Positions 13,700-21,512 are shown, counted from the first letter of the stretch. The stretch is 28,598 nt of DNA from MGOM01 sp035693825 (GCA_035693825.1 DASSGB010000267.1:1-28598); one strand, 5' to 3'. Notes: generated by a model from the letters alone, not told the origin. Numbers and translations are program-made.

Positions 13700-15071
13700 C
13701 CTCGATTCCGCCCGGGCGTACGCCGACCGTTGGGTTGAGCTCATCCATCGGCCGTCCCTTTCGGACGGCGAAGGGAAGGCGCTCATCGAGGAGTCGAAGC
13801 GCAACTTTGCCGAACATTTCAACGAAGGCTGGCTCGAGTACCGCAAGTCGGTGACCGAGGCCGGCGATTGGGCTGCCACCGAATGGTCCGGATCCGGGGC
13901 CGTGTTTCGCGACGTCTTGGGGCGCGAGTACATCGACTGCCTGGGCGGCTACGGTCTCCTGGCTCACGGCTGGTCCCACCCGGAGATCGTGGACGCCGTC
14001 CGCGCCCAACTCACGTTGCGCTCGCCGATGCCCAGCCAGGAGCTCATCGACCCGCTGCGCGGCGCGTTGGCGCACCTGATGGCGCTGATCACGCCGGGCG
14101 ATCTCCAATACTCCTTCTTCTGCGCCAGCGGGACGGAGGCGATCGAGGGCGCCATCAAGCTGGCCAAGATGTACACCCACCGGGAAGCCTTCATCGCCGC
14201 CGTCGGCGGATTCCATGGAAAGACCATGGGCTCCCTGAGCCTCCTGGGCAAAGCTGAATTCCGCCAGCCGGCCGGGGTCCTTTACGGTGGTCCGGTCTAT
14301 CACGTCCCGTTCGGCGATGCCGAGGCGGTCGAGCGGCAGCTGGACATCTGCGCGCACACGGGAGTCGGCGTGGCGGGTGTGGTGATGGAGCCCATCCAGG
14401 GCGAGGCGGGAGCGATTGTCCCGCCCGACGACTTCTGGCCGCGCCTGCGCGAAATGACCCGGCGCCGGGGGGTCCTGCTCATTGCCGACGAAGTCCAAAC
14501 CGGGCTGGGACGCACGGGGGCTTTGTGGGGTGTCGATCACTGGGGTGTCGTGCCCGACATCCTGGCGGTCGCCAAGGCGCTGGGCGGGGGTGTCATGCCG
14601 GTGGGCGCGTTCAGCTCGACGCCGGAGATCTGGCGGGTGATGATGCGGCCCAATCCATTCATCCACACGACGACGACCGGCGGGGGCGCCCTGGCCTGCA
14701 GTGCCGCCATCGCCGCCATCCGCGTCACCCTTCGCGATCGGCTGTGGGAGCAGGCGGCGGCCAAGGGGGAGTACCTCCTGCCGCGCCTGCGGGCCCTGGC
14801 CGGCCGCTACCCGCACATCTTCGATCCGTCCTTCGGCGGCGACGGTATCACCGGGCGCGGGCTGCTGATCGGGATGCACTTCCGGGATCCGTCCGTTGGC
14901 TATCGGGTGGCCGCGGGGCTATTCCGCCGCGGGGTCCTCGTGGCGGGAACGCTGACCAGCGCGCACACGGTGCGGATCGAGCCGCCGCTGGTCATCCCCC
15001 AGGCGTTGCTGGACGAAGTCCTGAGCCGGCTGGCCGAGGCGCTGTCGGAAGTCGGGGGATCAGAGACGTGA
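13689..15071 (+). CDS. patA: Putrescine aminotransferase (class III, PLP)
   Basis: A 460-residue class III aminotransferase closely resembling E. coli PatA/YgjG (459 residues) from end to end. Shared features recognised include the N-terminal arm with EHFNEGWLEYRKSVTEAGD, FIDCLGG-like YIDCLGGYG, SQELIDPLR, YSFFCASGTEAIEGAIKLAK, ADEVQTGLGRTG, and HTTTTGGGALACSAA. The end carries RRGVLVAGTLTSAHTVRIEPPL. The PLP-binding Lys is Lys296 in AVAKALGGGVMP and the Asp that contacts the pyridine nitrogen is Asp267. In PatA the reaction is putrescine + 2-oxoglutarate to 4-aminobutanal (cyclising to 1-pyrroline) + glutamate; cadaverine can also serve. The neighbours (GabT, aldehyde oxidoreductase, two polyamine importers) agree. 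Ornithine aminotransferase-type specificity is the main alternative. Confidence 0.9.
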   Translation: MPSDLDSARAYADRWVELIHRPSLSDGEGKALIEESKRNFAEHFNEGWLEYRKSVTEAGDWAATEWSGSGAVFRDVLGREYIDCLGGYGLLAHGWSHPEIVDAVRAQLTLRSPMPSQELIDPLRGALAHLMALITPGDLQYSFFCASGTEAIEGAIKLAKMYTHREAFIAAVGGFHGKTMGSLSLLGKAEFRQPAGVLYGGPVYHVPFGDAEAVERQLDICAHTGVGVAGVVMEPIQGEAGAIVPPDDFWPRLREMTRRRGVLLIADEVQTGLGRTGALWGVDHWGVVPDILAVAKALGGGVMPVGAFSSTPEIWRVMMRPNPFIHTTTTGGGALACSAAIAAIRVTLRDRLWEQAAAKGEYLLPRLRALAGRYPHIFDPSFGGDGITGRGLLIGMHFRDPSVGYRVAAGLFRRGVLVAGTLTSAHTVRIEPPLVIPQALLDEVLSRLAEALSEVGGSET

Positions 15072-15091
15072 GGATCAGGCGCTCACCCCGC

Positions 15092-15107
15092 GCCGGCGGC
15101 CGCCGGC
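15092..15107. repeat. 16-bp perfect palindrome between the two aminotransferase genes
   Basis: GCCGGCGGCCGCCGGC equals its own reverse complement and lies in the 52-nt gap between patA and gabT, before the AAGGTG ribosome-binding site (15110-15115). It could be an operator or a weak hairpin. In so GC-rich a context it could also be chance. Confidence 0.35.
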
Positions 15108-15123
15108 CTCAAGGTGATCTGCC

Positions 15124-16389
15124 ATGACCGACGAGGCCTTCTCCCTCCTCTCCCCGGTATGGAATCGCGCCTGGTCGTTGTACGTCGACCACGGCGAGGG
15201 GGTCTACCTGTACGACACGAGCGGGCGCCGCTACCTCGACTTCACCAGTGGCATCGCCGTCGTCAGCACGGGCCACGCCCATTCGCGCGTCGTCCGGGCT
15301 ATCCAGGAGCAGGCGGCCAAACTGATCCACGGGCAGGCCAACATCGTCATCCACCAGCCGATGCTCCGCCTGGCCGAGGAACTCCGCCGCGTCGTGCCGT
15401 CGCCGCTCGATTCGTTCTTCTTCACCAACTCCGGCGCCGAGGCCATCGAAGGCGCCGTCAAGCTGGCCCGGGCGGCGACGCGGCGTCCCAACGTGATCGT
15501 CTTCCAGGGATCGTTCCATGGCCGCACCAACGCCACGATGGCCATGACGACCTCGAAAACCATCTACCGGGCCGGTTTTCAGCCGCTGACCGGCGGGATC
15601 TTCGTCGCCCCCTATCCGTACGCGTACCGCTACGGCTGGGACGAGTCGACGACCTCGCGATTCTGCCTGCGGGAGCTGGAGCTGCTGTTGAAGTCCCAGA
15701 CCGCGCCGGAGGAAACAGCGGCGATGGTCATCGAGCCCGTGCTGGGCGAAGGTGGCTACGTTGTTCCGCCGCCGGACTTCCTCCCCGCCGTCCGCGAATT
15801 GTGTGATCATTATGGAATCCTGCTCGTGGCGGATGAGGTCCAAACCGGCTTCGGACGGACCGGGCGGTGGTTCGCCGTCGAGCACACCGGCGTCGTCCCC
15901 GACATCCTGGTGATGGCCAAGGGGATCGCCTCGGGCTTGCCCCTGGCCGGCCTGGCGGCGCGGCGCACGCTGATGGAACGATGGACGCCGGGCTCGCATG
16001 GGGGAACGTTTGGAGGCAACGTTGTCGCCTGCGCCGCGGCCGTGGCCACGATCCAGGTGCTGCGCGACGACAAACTCGTCGAGAACGCTTCGGCCATGGG
16101 GGAAGTGTTGGTCAACGGACTGCGTCAGATCCAACAGGGTCGGGCCGACATCGGCGACGTCCGCGGCGTGGGCTTGATGGTCGCCAGCGAGTTCAGGGAC
16201 GGGGAGGGAAAGCCGTGGACCGATCGAGCCAAGGCCGTCGTCTCGGCGGCCTTTGACGAAGGATTGATGCTGCTGACCTGCGGCTCGTACGACAACGTGA
16301 TCCGATGGATCCCGCCGCTGGTGGTCAACGCCGGCCAGATCGAGGAGGGGCTGGAGCTGTTCGAGCGCGCGTTGGCGCGCGTCGGCTAG
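15124..16389 (+). CDS. gabT: 4-aminobutyrate aminotransferase (class III, PLP)
   Basis: A 421-residue class III aminotransferase of the GabT type. It would convert GABA + 2-oxoglutarate to succinate semialdehyde + glutamate. Marks: GVYLYDTSGRRYLDFTSGIAVVSTGHAH, FFTNSGAEAIEGAVKLARAAT, the catalytic-region Asp237 in ADEVQTGFGRTG, PLP Lys266 in MAKGIASGLPLAG, and GTFGGNVVACAAA. Length matches E. coli GabT (426). The ATG at 15124 has AAGGTG 8 nt upstream. It follows patA in the same direction, and the pair make two successive transaminations of a putrescine-to-succinate route. A 5-aminovalerate aminotransferase activity on the cadaverine/lysine analogue is a reasonable alternative, as the two activities overlap in this family. 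Confidence 0.86.
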   Translation: MTDEAFSLLSPVWNRAWSLYVDHGEGVYLYDTSGRRYLDFTSGIAVVSTGHAHSRVVRAIQEQAAKLIHGQANIVIHQPMLRLAEELRRVVPSPLDSFFFTNSGAEAIEGAVKLARAATRRPNVIVFQGSFHGRTNATMAMTTSKTIYRAGFQPLTGGIFVAPYPYAYRYGWDESTTSRFCLRELELLLKSQTAPEETAAMVIEPVLGEGGYVVPPPDFLPAVRELCDHYGILLVADEVQTGFGRTGRWFAVEHTGVVPDILVMAKGIASGLPLAGLAARRTLMERWTPGSHGGTFGGNVVACAAAVATIQVLRDDKLVENASAMGEVLVNGLRQIQQGRADIGDVRGVGLMVASEFRDGEGKPWTDRAKAVVSAAFDEGLMLLTCGSYDNVIRWIPPLVVNAGQIEEGLELFERALARVG

Positions 16390-16434
16390 GTCCATCGAGA
16401 GCCGGGCGGGCCGGGTTCGCCGAAGGAGGTGGGG

Positions 16435-18330
16435 ATGGGCACGTCGTTCACTCGCCGGATCCTGCACGTCGATCTCACCACGGGGAGCCTGACCCACGAG
16501 ACTCCGCCGGAGTCCTTCTATCGCACGTATCTGGGCGGCTCGGCCATGGGGCTGCACTACATCCTGAAGGACCTCAAGGCGGGAGTCGATCCGCTGGGTC
16601 CGGAGAACGTGTTGACTCTGATGGTCAGCGTGTTGACCGGTGCGCCGATTTCCGGCCAGAGCCGCATGACCGCCAATGCGCTGTCGCCGCTGGTCGACGG
16701 CGTGGGCGACAGCCAGTGTGGAGGCTTCTTCCCGGCCGAGATGCGTTTCGCCGGTTTCGATGGAGTGGTTGTCACCGGCCTTGCGGCCGAGCCCGTCTAC
16801 CTGTGGCTGCACGACGGCCAGGCGGAGCTGCGGCCGGCGAAACATCTCTGGGGGAAGACGACCTCCCAAGTGGATGACCTGCTCAAAGGCGAACTCGGGG
16901 ACGACAAGATCGAAATCGCCCAGTGCGGACCCGCCGGGGAGAAACGCGTTCGGCTGGCGGCGATCATGAACATGGCCAACCGCGCCAACGGGCGCACCGG
17001 ACTGGGCGCGGTGATGGGCTCGAAAAACCTGAAGGCGGTCGTCGTTCGCGGCACGAGCAAGAAGCTGCCCTGGGCGGATGCGCGCAAGATCAACGAACTG
17101 GCGCGCTGGGGCTCGGGCGAGATCGAGAACAACGGCGACGTGCTGGGGCTTCAGAAGTACGGCACGGCCAGCGTCATCGTCTATCAAAACACGATTGGCA
17201 GCCTGCCCACCCGCAACTACAACGCCGGGCAGTTCGACGGGTTCGAGGCCATCTCGGGCGAACGAATGGCCGATACCATCCTCAAGGACAACGACACCTG
17301 CTACGCGTGCAGCGTCCGCTGCAAGCGAGTGGTGGAGACCGAATACGCCGGCCGGCCGGTGGAGAAGCGCCACGGGGGTCCGGAGTACGAGACGCTCGCC
17401 ACCTTCGGCTCCTACTGCGGCGTTCAGGACATGGACGCCATCGCCCTGGCCAACAAGATCTGCAACGAGTACGGCCTGGATACCATCGGCACCGGGGCAA
17501 CCGTCGCCTGGGCGATGGAGTGCTTCGACCGGGGCCTGGTCAGCGAATCGGAGGTCGGATTCCGCGCGCCGTTCGGGGACGCCGAAGCGATGGTGCGGCT
17601 GACCGAAGCCATCGCCCGGCGCGACGGCGTCGGCGACATCCTGGCCGAGGGCTCGCGGCGGGCCGCCGAGCGGCTGGGGCGGGGGAGAGAACTGCTCATC
17701 ACGGTGAAGGGAGCCGAGGCCCCGGCCCACATGCCGCATGCCAAGCGATCGCTGGGCCTGATCTACGCCGTGAACCCGTTCGGGGCCGACCATCAATCGT
17801 CCGAACACGACCCGATGATCGAGGACGGCGCCTCCGAACTGTACATGGGCCGGCTGGCGTTGCTGGGATTCGACAACACGCTGCCGGCGCTCTCGCTCGG
17901 GCCCGACAAGGTCCGGTTCGCCCTGAAGAGCCAGCAGTTCTATTCCTTCCTCGATTCCGCCGATCTGTGCCAATTCGTCTTCGGCCCCGCCTGGACGCTC
18001 TATGGCCCTCAAGAGACGGTGGATTTCGTGCGAGCCGCTACCGGCTGGGATGACTTCTCGCTGGACGAACTGGTGGCCGTGGGCGAACGACGACTCAACA
18101 TGCTGCGGCTCGTCAACGCCCGCCTCGGGATGAGTCGCAAAGACGACCGGCTGCCGGACAAGTTCTTCGCGCCTCTCCAAGGGGAGGGGCCCACGTCGGG
18201 TGTGGCGATCTCGAAGGAAGAGATCGAAGCCGCCAAGGACGCCTACTACGACCTGGCCGGGTGGGATCGCGCCAGCGGAAACCCGAGCAGCGACACGTTG
18301 GAAAGACTGGGCCTGGGGTGGGCGGCCTAG
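16435..18330 (+). CDS. aor: Aldehyde:ferredoxin oxidoreductase, tungsten-pterin type
   Basis: 631 residues from ATG 16435, chosen over GTG 16429 because AAGGAGG (16423-16429) then has proper 5-nt spacing. AOR-family enzymes oxidise aldehydes to carboxylic acids with ferredoxin as acceptor, using a bis-pyranopterin tungsten centre and one [4Fe-4S] cluster. The cluster ligands are visible: Cys289, Cys292 and Cys296 in CYACSVRC, and Cys512 in SADLCQF (P. furiosus AOR uses 288, 291, 295 and 494). Other marks are ILHVDLTTG near the start, FAGFDGVVVTG, NRANGRTGLGAVMGSKNLKAVVV, and NEYGLDTIGTGATVAWAMEC. It sits directly behind gabT and ahead of a MoaD-like gene and polyamine importers. Likely substrates are therefore 4-aminobutanal, succinate semialdehyde or related aldehydes (inference). 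The family assignment is very secure. Confidence 0.95.
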   Translation: MGTSFTRRILHVDLTTGSLTHETPPESFYRTYLGGSAMGLHYILKDLKAGVDPLGPENVLTLMVSVLTGAPISGQSRMTANALSPLVDGVGDSQCGGFFPAEMRFAGFDGVVVTGLAAEPVYLWLHDGQAELRPAKHLWGKTTSQVDDLLKGELGDDKIEIAQCGPAGEKRVRLAAIMNMANRANGRTGLGAVMGSKNLKAVVVRGTSKKLPWADARKINELARWGSGEIENNGDVLGLQKYGTASVIVYQNTIGSLPTRNYNAGQFDGFEAISGERMADTILKDNDTCYACSVRCKRVVETEYAGRPVEKRHGGPEYETLATFGSYCGVQDMDAIALANKICNEYGLDTIGTGATVAWAMECFDRGLVSESEVGFRAPFGDAEAMVRLTEAIARRDGVGDILAEGSRRAAERLGRGRELLITVKGAEAPAHMPHAKRSLGLIYAVNPFGADHQSSEHDPMIEDGASELYMGRLALLGFDNTLPALSLGPDKVRFALKSQQFYSFLDSADLCQFVFGPAWTLYGPQETVDFVRAATGWDDFSLDELVAVGERRLNMLRLVNARLGMSRKDDRLPDKFFAPLQGEGPTSGVAISKEEIEAAKDAYYDLAGWDRASGNPSSDTLERLGLGWAA

Positions 18331-18343
18331 GGAGTCGTCAGCG

Positions 18344-18398
18344 GTAGGGGCGAAGCACCCTGGCACCGCTCGTCAGGGCAGGTGTGCCTCGCCCCTAC
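18344..18398. repeat. Hairpin with GTAGGGGCGA arms between the aldehyde oxidoreductase and MoaD-like genes
   Basis: GTAGGGGCGA (18344-18353) and TCGCCCCTAC (18389-18398) are perfect reverse complements. After one mismatch a further 4 bp pair (GCAC 18355-18358 with GTGC 18384-18387). The element fills nearly the whole 76-nt gap. It resembles the dispersed GTAGGGGCGA-type REP sequences of several GC-rich bacteria and may be a mobile-derived REP or an mRNA-processing hairpin. No T-run follows. Confidence 0.7.
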
Positions 18399-18406
18399 GA
18401 AGACCG

Positions 18407-18718
18407 ATGCGCATCACCGTCCGCCTCCATACGATCCTGCGCCGAGAGACCCCGGAGGGCATCATCGACCGGATTTCGCTTGACCTCCCCGCGATGACAA
18501 CGGTTTCCGAGGCGATCCGCCGGATCGAGCTGCCGATCCGCCCGAGGACGATGCTTCTCGTCGTGAACGGGAAACTCGTGCAGGAGGACCACGTCCTGGG
18601 CGAGGGAGACGAGCTCCGGCTTGTGCCCGGCGTGTCCGGAGGGCGAGCCGATCGCGTCGCCGAGGCGGGTGGGCCGGCCCTGGGTCCGGACCGAGGGCGG
18701 GAAGGAAACGCCGGGTGA
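18407..18718 (+). CDS. MoaD/ThiS-like ubiquitin-fold protein with C-terminal extension
   Basis: 103 residues from ATG 18407. The first ~79 residues look like a MoaD/ThiS beta-grasp protein: MRITVRLHTILRRE, an internal VSEAIRRIELPIRP helix region, and LLVVNGKLVQEDHVLGEGDELRLVPGVSGG, the usual NG...L.(D/E)GDE....P...GG ending. In MoaD the terminal diglycine is adenylated and thiocarboxylated to deliver sulfur for the molybdopterin dithiolene; MoaD-like proteins are known to accompany tungsten AOR genes. Here the diglycine (residues 78-79) is not terminal: 24 residues rich in Gly, Ala, Arg and Glu follow, ending Asn-Ala-Gly. It would need trimming to act as a sulfur carrier, or has another role. 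The stop overlaps the next gene's GTG start (18715-18718), so it is coupled to the transporter. No strong Shine-Dalgarno was seen. Confidence 0.72.
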   Translation: MRITVRLHTILRRETPEGIIDRISLDLPAMTTVSEAIRRIELPIRPRTMLLVVNGKLVQEDHVLGEGDELRLVPGVSGGRADRVAEAGGPALGPDRGREGNAG

Positions 18719-19806
18719 GCGAAGAGTCCGGCTATGCCGTCGAACTGCGGGAGGTCACCAAGCGCTTCGGCGAGACGCTCGCGCTCGATGGCGTGACGCT
18801 CCAGGTTCGCGACGGTGAGTTCTTCTCGATGCTCGGGCCCAGTGGGTGTGGAAAGACGACTTCCCTGCGGCTCATCGCCGGGTTCGAGACACCGACCGAA
18901 GGGGAGGTTTGCATCGGAGGAGTAGAGCAGGGCCGCCGGCCGGCGTTCCAGCGGCCGGTCAACACCGTCTTTCAGAACTACGCCCTGTTTCCCCACATGA
19001 CGGTGTACGAGAACGCCGCCTTCGGCCTCGAGATGAAGCGGGTGCCGCGCTCGGAAACCCGCGAGCGGGTCCTTCAGGCGCTTGAGATGGTGCAGCTTCC
19101 GGGAAAAGAAGACCGCACCCCGCGCCAGCTTTCCGGCGGCCAGCAGCAGCGCGTCGCCCTGGCCCGGGCGCTGGTCAACCGTCCGAAAGTTCTCCTGCTC
19201 GACGAGCCCCTCGGCGCGCTCGACCTCAAACTGCGCAAAGCCATGCAGCTGGAGCTCAAGGCCCTCCAGGAACGCGTGGGCATCACCTTCATCTATGTCA
19301 CCCACGACCAGGAGGAGGCCCTGACCATGTCGGACCGGATCGCCGTGATGAACCTGGGGCATGTGCTCCAGGTCGGTCCGCCGGCGGAAATCTACGAACG
19401 GCCGGCCAGCCGGTTCGTAGCCGACTTCATCGGCGAGACGAACTTCCTCGAGGGGCGGGTGGCCGCCGTCGAGACTGAATGGGCGACGGTTGCGATGGAT
19501 GTTCTGCCGGTGAGGAGTTCTTTCGCTCGACGGCCAGCCGTCGGCGATAGGGTGACCGTGGCGGTGCGGCCGGAGAAGGTCCGGATCTCGCGGCGGCGGC
19601 TCGAGGGCCCCAACGCGTTCGAAGGACGGGTCGAAGGCATGACGTACGTGGGCAAGGACAGCGACTACCGCGTCCGCATCGGCCGTGAGACCCTGCTCCG
19701 GGTGCGGGTCCAGAATGAAACCACGGACGGAGCGGACGTGCCCGGCGTGGGAGAGACGATCTGGGTACAGTGGCCGCCTGCCTCCGGGCGGTTGCTGGAA
19801 GAGTAG
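18715..19806 (+). CDS. potA: Spermidine/putrescine ABC importer ATPase (first system)
   Basis: A 363-residue ATPase starting at GTG 18715 (GTGA overlap with the MoaD-like gene). Walker A GPSGCGKTT (41-49), the Q-loop NTVFQNYALFPHMTV, signature LSGGQQQ (139-145), Walker B VLLLDEP (159-165) and the switch His197 in VTHDQEEAL are all present. The C-terminal third is a TOBE domain (VRPEKVRIS; EGRVEGMTYVGKDSDYRVR; VWVQWP-like IWVQWP) typical of PotA/FbpC-type subunits. LDEPLGALDLKLRKAMQLELK is the polyamine-type form. It powers uptake with the two permeases and the binding protein that follow directly. Length is like E. coli PotA (378). Confidence 0.93.
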   Translation: MSEESGYAVELREVTKRFGETLALDGVTLQVRDGEFFSMLGPSGCGKTTSLRLIAGFETPTEGEVCIGGVEQGRRPAFQRPVNTVFQNYALFPHMTVYENAAFGLEMKRVPRSETRERVLQALEMVQLPGKEDRTPRQLSGGQQQRVALARALVNRPKVLLLDEPLGALDLKLRKAMQLELKALQERVGITFIYVTHDQEEALTMSDRIAVMNLGHVLQVGPPAEIYERPASRFVADFIGETNFLEGRVAAVETEWATVAMDVLPVRSSFARRPAVGDRVTVAVRPEKVRISRRRLEGPNAFEGRVEGMTYVGKDSDYRVRIGRETLLRVRVQNETTDGADVPGVGETIWVQWPPASGRLLEE

Positions 19807-19821
19807 CGAGAGGAGACAGCG

Positions 19822-20733
19822 GTGAGGGCGATTCGCGCCTGGGGTCAGCAGATTCGAGAAAGCAGCTCCGCACAGGGGGTGCTGCTCGTTCTGCCGGCCT
19901 TTGGCTGGATGTTGGTCTTCCTCATTCTCCCTATCCTGCTTATCCTGATCCTGTCCTTCGCCTGGCGCGGGCAGTACGGTCCGGTCGACTGGGGATCCAG
20001 CCTGTCGGAATTCTTGGACCGGCTGTCGCTCGACAGCTACGTGCGACTGGTCGATCCCCTCTACCTGGAGGTCCTGTGGACCTCCCTCCGGATGGCGGCC
20101 GTCACCACGGGCATCTGCATCCTGGTCGGCTATCCGGTGGCCTACTTCCTGGCGCGCAGCCAGGGCCGGCTTCGCAGTCTGCTTCTCTTCCTCCTCCTCG
20201 TCCCGTTCTGGACCAACTTCCTCATCCGCATCTACGCCTGGATGATCCTGCTTCGGACGCATGGGCTGCTGAACCGGGCCCTGGTCGGCATCGGCCTCCT
20301 GTCCGAGCCGGTCACCGTCATGTACACGCCGACGGCCGTCATGATCGCCCTGGTCTACGAGTTCCTCCCTTTCATGGTGCTGCCTCTCTTCACTTCGCTC
20401 GAGAAGATCGATGCGCATCTCTTCGAGGCGGCCTCCGACCTCTACGCGCGGCCGGCCCGAACCTTCTGGCGGGTGACGCTGCCGCTCAGCCTGCCCGGAG
20501 TGATCGCCGGCACGATCCTGGTGTTCGTCCCGACCATGGGGATGTTCGTCGTCCCCGACCTGATGGGCGGCGCCCGAACGGCGTTGGTGGGCAACCTGGT
20601 GCGGCAGCAATTCCTGTCCGCCCGCGACTGGCCCTTTGGATCGGCGGCCAGCATGGTGTTGATGCTGTTGACCCTCGTGGCGACCCTCATCTACACGCGC
20701 GTGTCCGGTTTCGGCGAGGAGCTGGCGGTATGA
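19822..20733 (+). CDS. potB: Spermidine/putrescine ABC importer permease PotB-like (first system)
   Basis: A 303-residue inner-membrane permease from GTG 19822 (AGGAG at 19811-19815). It has an N-terminal hydrophobic helix (VLLVLPAFGWMLVFLILPILLILILSF), then about five more, with VGYPVAYFLAR and PFWTNFLIRIYAWMILLR typical of PotB. The cytoplasmic EAA loop, which docks the ATPase, begins at residue 202 (EAASDLYARPARTFWRVTLP). The usual conserved Gly of that loop (EAA...G) is Tyr here, a notable but tolerable change. The stop overlaps the next start (ATGA), so PotB and PotC are translationally coupled and probably heterodimerise. Confidence 0.92.
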   Translation: MRAIRAWGQQIRESSSAQGVLLVLPAFGWMLVFLILPILLILILSFAWRGQYGPVDWGSSLSEFLDRLSLDSYVRLVDPLYLEVLWTSLRMAAVTTGICILVGYPVAYFLARSQGRLRSLLLFLLLVPFWTNFLIRIYAWMILLRTHGLLNRALVGIGLLSEPVTVMYTPTAVMIALVYEFLPFMVLPLFTSLEKIDAHLFEAASDLYARPARTFWRVTLPLSLPGVIAGTILVFVPTMGMFVVPDLMGGARTALVGNLVRQQFLSARDWPFGSAASMVLMLLTLVATLIYTRVSGFGEELAV

Positions 20734-21512
20734 GCTCGCGCCGATGGGGTCTGGGAGCCTACGCCGTCCTCTTCTACGTCTACCTCTACCTGCCGATTGT
20801 GGTCCTGATCGTGTTCTCCTTCAATTCGGATCGACTCAACCTCTTCTGGGAGGGCTTCACCTGGCGCTGGTATGAGCAGCTCCTGCGCGACGGTCGGGTC
20901 GCGCTGGCCACGCGCAACACACTGTTCGTCGCCCTGACGTCCACCTTCATCTCGACCGTGATCGGCACGCTGGCCGCCTTGGCGCTGCAGCGCCACGCCT
21001 TTTGGCTCAAACGACTGTCCGAGCCCGTCCTCTACCTGCCGATCGTCATCCCCGAGGTCGTGATGGGGATCGGCTTGCTGTCGCTCTATTCCACCTTCAA
21101 GTTGACCCTCGGTCTGCTGACCGTCACCCTCTCGCACATCGCCTTCTCGATCCCGTTCGTCGCCCTGGTCGTTCGGGCGCGGCTCCACGGCTTCGACCGG
21201 AGGCTCGAAGAGGCCGCCATGGATCTGGGCGCCGACGAGGCGACGACGTTCCGCCGGGTGACCCTGCCCTTGATCCTGCCGGGCGTGTTGTCCGGCGCCA
21301 TGCTCGCCTTCACCCTGTCGCTCGACGACTTCATCATCACTTTCTTCACCGCCGGGCCGGGATCGTCGACCTTGCCCCTCCTGGTCTACGGCATGGTGAA
21401 AACCCACATCACGCCGGAAATCAACGCGTTGTCGACTCTCTGGGTGTTGACGGTGTTCGTCCTGTTGCTGGGCTCCCAGGCCCTGCAATCCCGTTCGGCG
21501 CGGACGGCCTGA
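20730..21512 (+). CDS. potC: Spermidine/putrescine ABC importer permease PotC-like (first system)
   Basis: A 260-residue permease starting at the ATG that overlaps the potB stop (20730-20733). The frame stays open far upstream (to 19770), but that part is antiparallel-looking Arg/Pro-rich shadow of potB; the family start is MSSRRWGLGAYAVLFYVYLYLPIVVLIVFSFN. It has six hydrophobic segments, LPIVIPEVVMGIGLLSLY, the EAA loop from residue 161 (EAAMDLGADEATTFRRVTLP) with the conserved Gly present, and LSLDDFIITFFTAGPGSSTLPLLVYGM, which is highly characteristic of PotC. It completes the membrane channel with PotB. Confidence 0.93.
   Translation: MSSRRWGLGAYAVLFYVYLYLPIVVLIVFSFNSDRLNLFWEGFTWRWYEQLLRDGRVALATRNTLFVALTSTFISTVIGTLAALALQRHAFWLKRLSEPVLYLPIVIPEVVMGIGLLSLYSTFKLTLGLLTVTLSHIAFSIPFVALVVRARLHGFDRRLEEAAMDLGADEATTFRRVTLPLILPGVLSGAMLAFTLSLDDFIITFFTAGPGSSTLPLLVYGMVKTHITPEINALSTLWVLTVFVLLLGSQALQSRSARTA

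Noticed and set aside
15109..18366. Very long open frame on the - strand (1085 codons) opposite gabT and aor
   Set aside because: It is an antisense shadow caused by high GC at third codon positions. The His/Arg/Gln/Gly-rich translation has no recognisable domain and both + strand genes have firm family assignments.
18373..20610. Long open frame on the - strand (745 codons) opposite the MoaD-like, potA and potB genes
   Set aside because: Low-complexity charged translation without domains; the + strand genes there are unmistakable.
19770..20729. N-terminal extension of the PotC frame back to 19770
   Set aside because: The extension is Arg/Pro/Gly-rich and overlaps potB in another frame; PotC homology begins at ATG 20730 inside the ATGA overlap.
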